Below, piece by piece: positions 63,942 through 64,000 of a DNA stretch of 64,000 nucleotides. The notes below the pieces were generated by a model that saw only the letters and a program-made list of their open reading frames with translations, searched no databases and had not been told where the DNA came from. Position 1 is the stretch's first letter. Every line of letters begins with the position of its first letter. This DNA comes from Laburnicola sp. R22_1 (lineage: Eukaryota; Ascomycota; Dothideomycetes; Pleosporales; Didymosphaeriaceae). The stretch is from the NCBI GenBank assembly GCA_014281115.1, contig JACONQ010000008.1, forward strand, positions 682,001 to 746,000, read 5' to 3'. Position numbers and translations under genes: made by a program.

Positions 63942-64000
63942 TGTCAGATTTAATAGTTGAATGCGATAATGCGCCTTAATAGATAATAATAATTGTATTG
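63942..64000 (-). repeat. 5' LTR of the second Copia, truncated by the window end
   Basis: First 59 bp match 58820-58878 with four differences. Confidence 0.8.

Larger units (their letters stand above)
58820..64000 (-). mobile_element. Second Copia LTR retrotransposon, RIP-decayed, runs off the window
   Basis: The proximal LTR begins at 58820 with TGTCAGATTT, and the same sequence begins again at 63942 and continues past the window end; about 59 bp of the second LTR are visible. Between them the minus strand shows Copia order (gag near 63.8-62.8 kb, integrase 62-61 kb, RT 60.8-60 kb, RNase H 59.5 kb). Many stops and TA-rich codons. Confidence 0.85.

Noticed and set aside
1..64000. tRNA or rRNA genes
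   Set aside because: I looked for tRNA-like cloverleaf signals and rRNA cores and saw none; the only tRNA link is the Copia primer site. A covariance-model scan would settle it.

Overview
The window is nuclear DNA of a filamentous ascomycete (Pezizomycotina, most likely a Dothideomycete; species not identifiable from sequence alone). Evidence: short GT-AG introns of about 44-80 nt with CTAAC/CTGAC-type branch sites, a HET-NACHT-ankyrin NLR gene, TATA-driven small secreted protein genes, and AT-rich transposon relics full of TAA/TAG stops, the pattern left by repeat-induced point mutation (RIP).

Layout. 1-5000: the end of an LTR retrotransposon (gag cut by the window edge, candidate LTR) and an AT-rich decayed tract holding a Fot1/pogo element with terminal inverted repeats and TA duplication. 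5000-10900: a gene-poor stretch with a hypothetical gene (5430-5987), a secreted enterotoxin-A-type ADP-ribosyltransferase (7803-8315), a small MITE and a six-cysteine secreted protein (10330-10746). 11053-32673: a deep transposon nest. A MULE (30453-32664) came first; a Copia retrotransposon (11053-30445, 181-bp LTRs, ACTTC duplication) landed in the MULE's left target duplication; a 14-kb inverted-arm element (14048-28131, TA duplication) landed in the Copia integrase. Each arm of that element carries a Tc1/mariner copy, the right-hand copy is split by a hAT element (23741-27409), and the unique centre between the arms is occupied by an intact 1,560-codon HET-NACHT-ankyrin gene. 33-58 kb: ordinary gene space on both strands (two decaying membrane-protein genes, a nine-exon PIF1-like helicase, an alpha/beta hydrolase, Rqt4/TRIP4, a PPIL1-type cyclophilin, a formaldehyde-dehydrogenase-type zinc dehydrogenase, an amino-acid/choline permease, a JmjC-like protein), with a hAT-type MITE at 54214-54630. 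58.3-64 kb: another decayed pogo fragment and a second Copia element whose distal LTR runs off the window.

How it fits together. The housekeeping genes are unrelated neighbours rather than a pathway; only Rqt4 and the cyclophilin share a divergent promoter. The most interesting object is the inverted-arm unit: a fungal NLR held between 2.5-kb, almost identical inverted arms with its own TA target duplication, so that removing it restores the interrupted Copia integrase frame. This looks like an NLR carried as cargo of a long-terminal-inverted-repeat element. The two secreted proteins next to the repeat-rich block fit the common fungal pattern of effector candidates beside transposons, but their roles are inferred.
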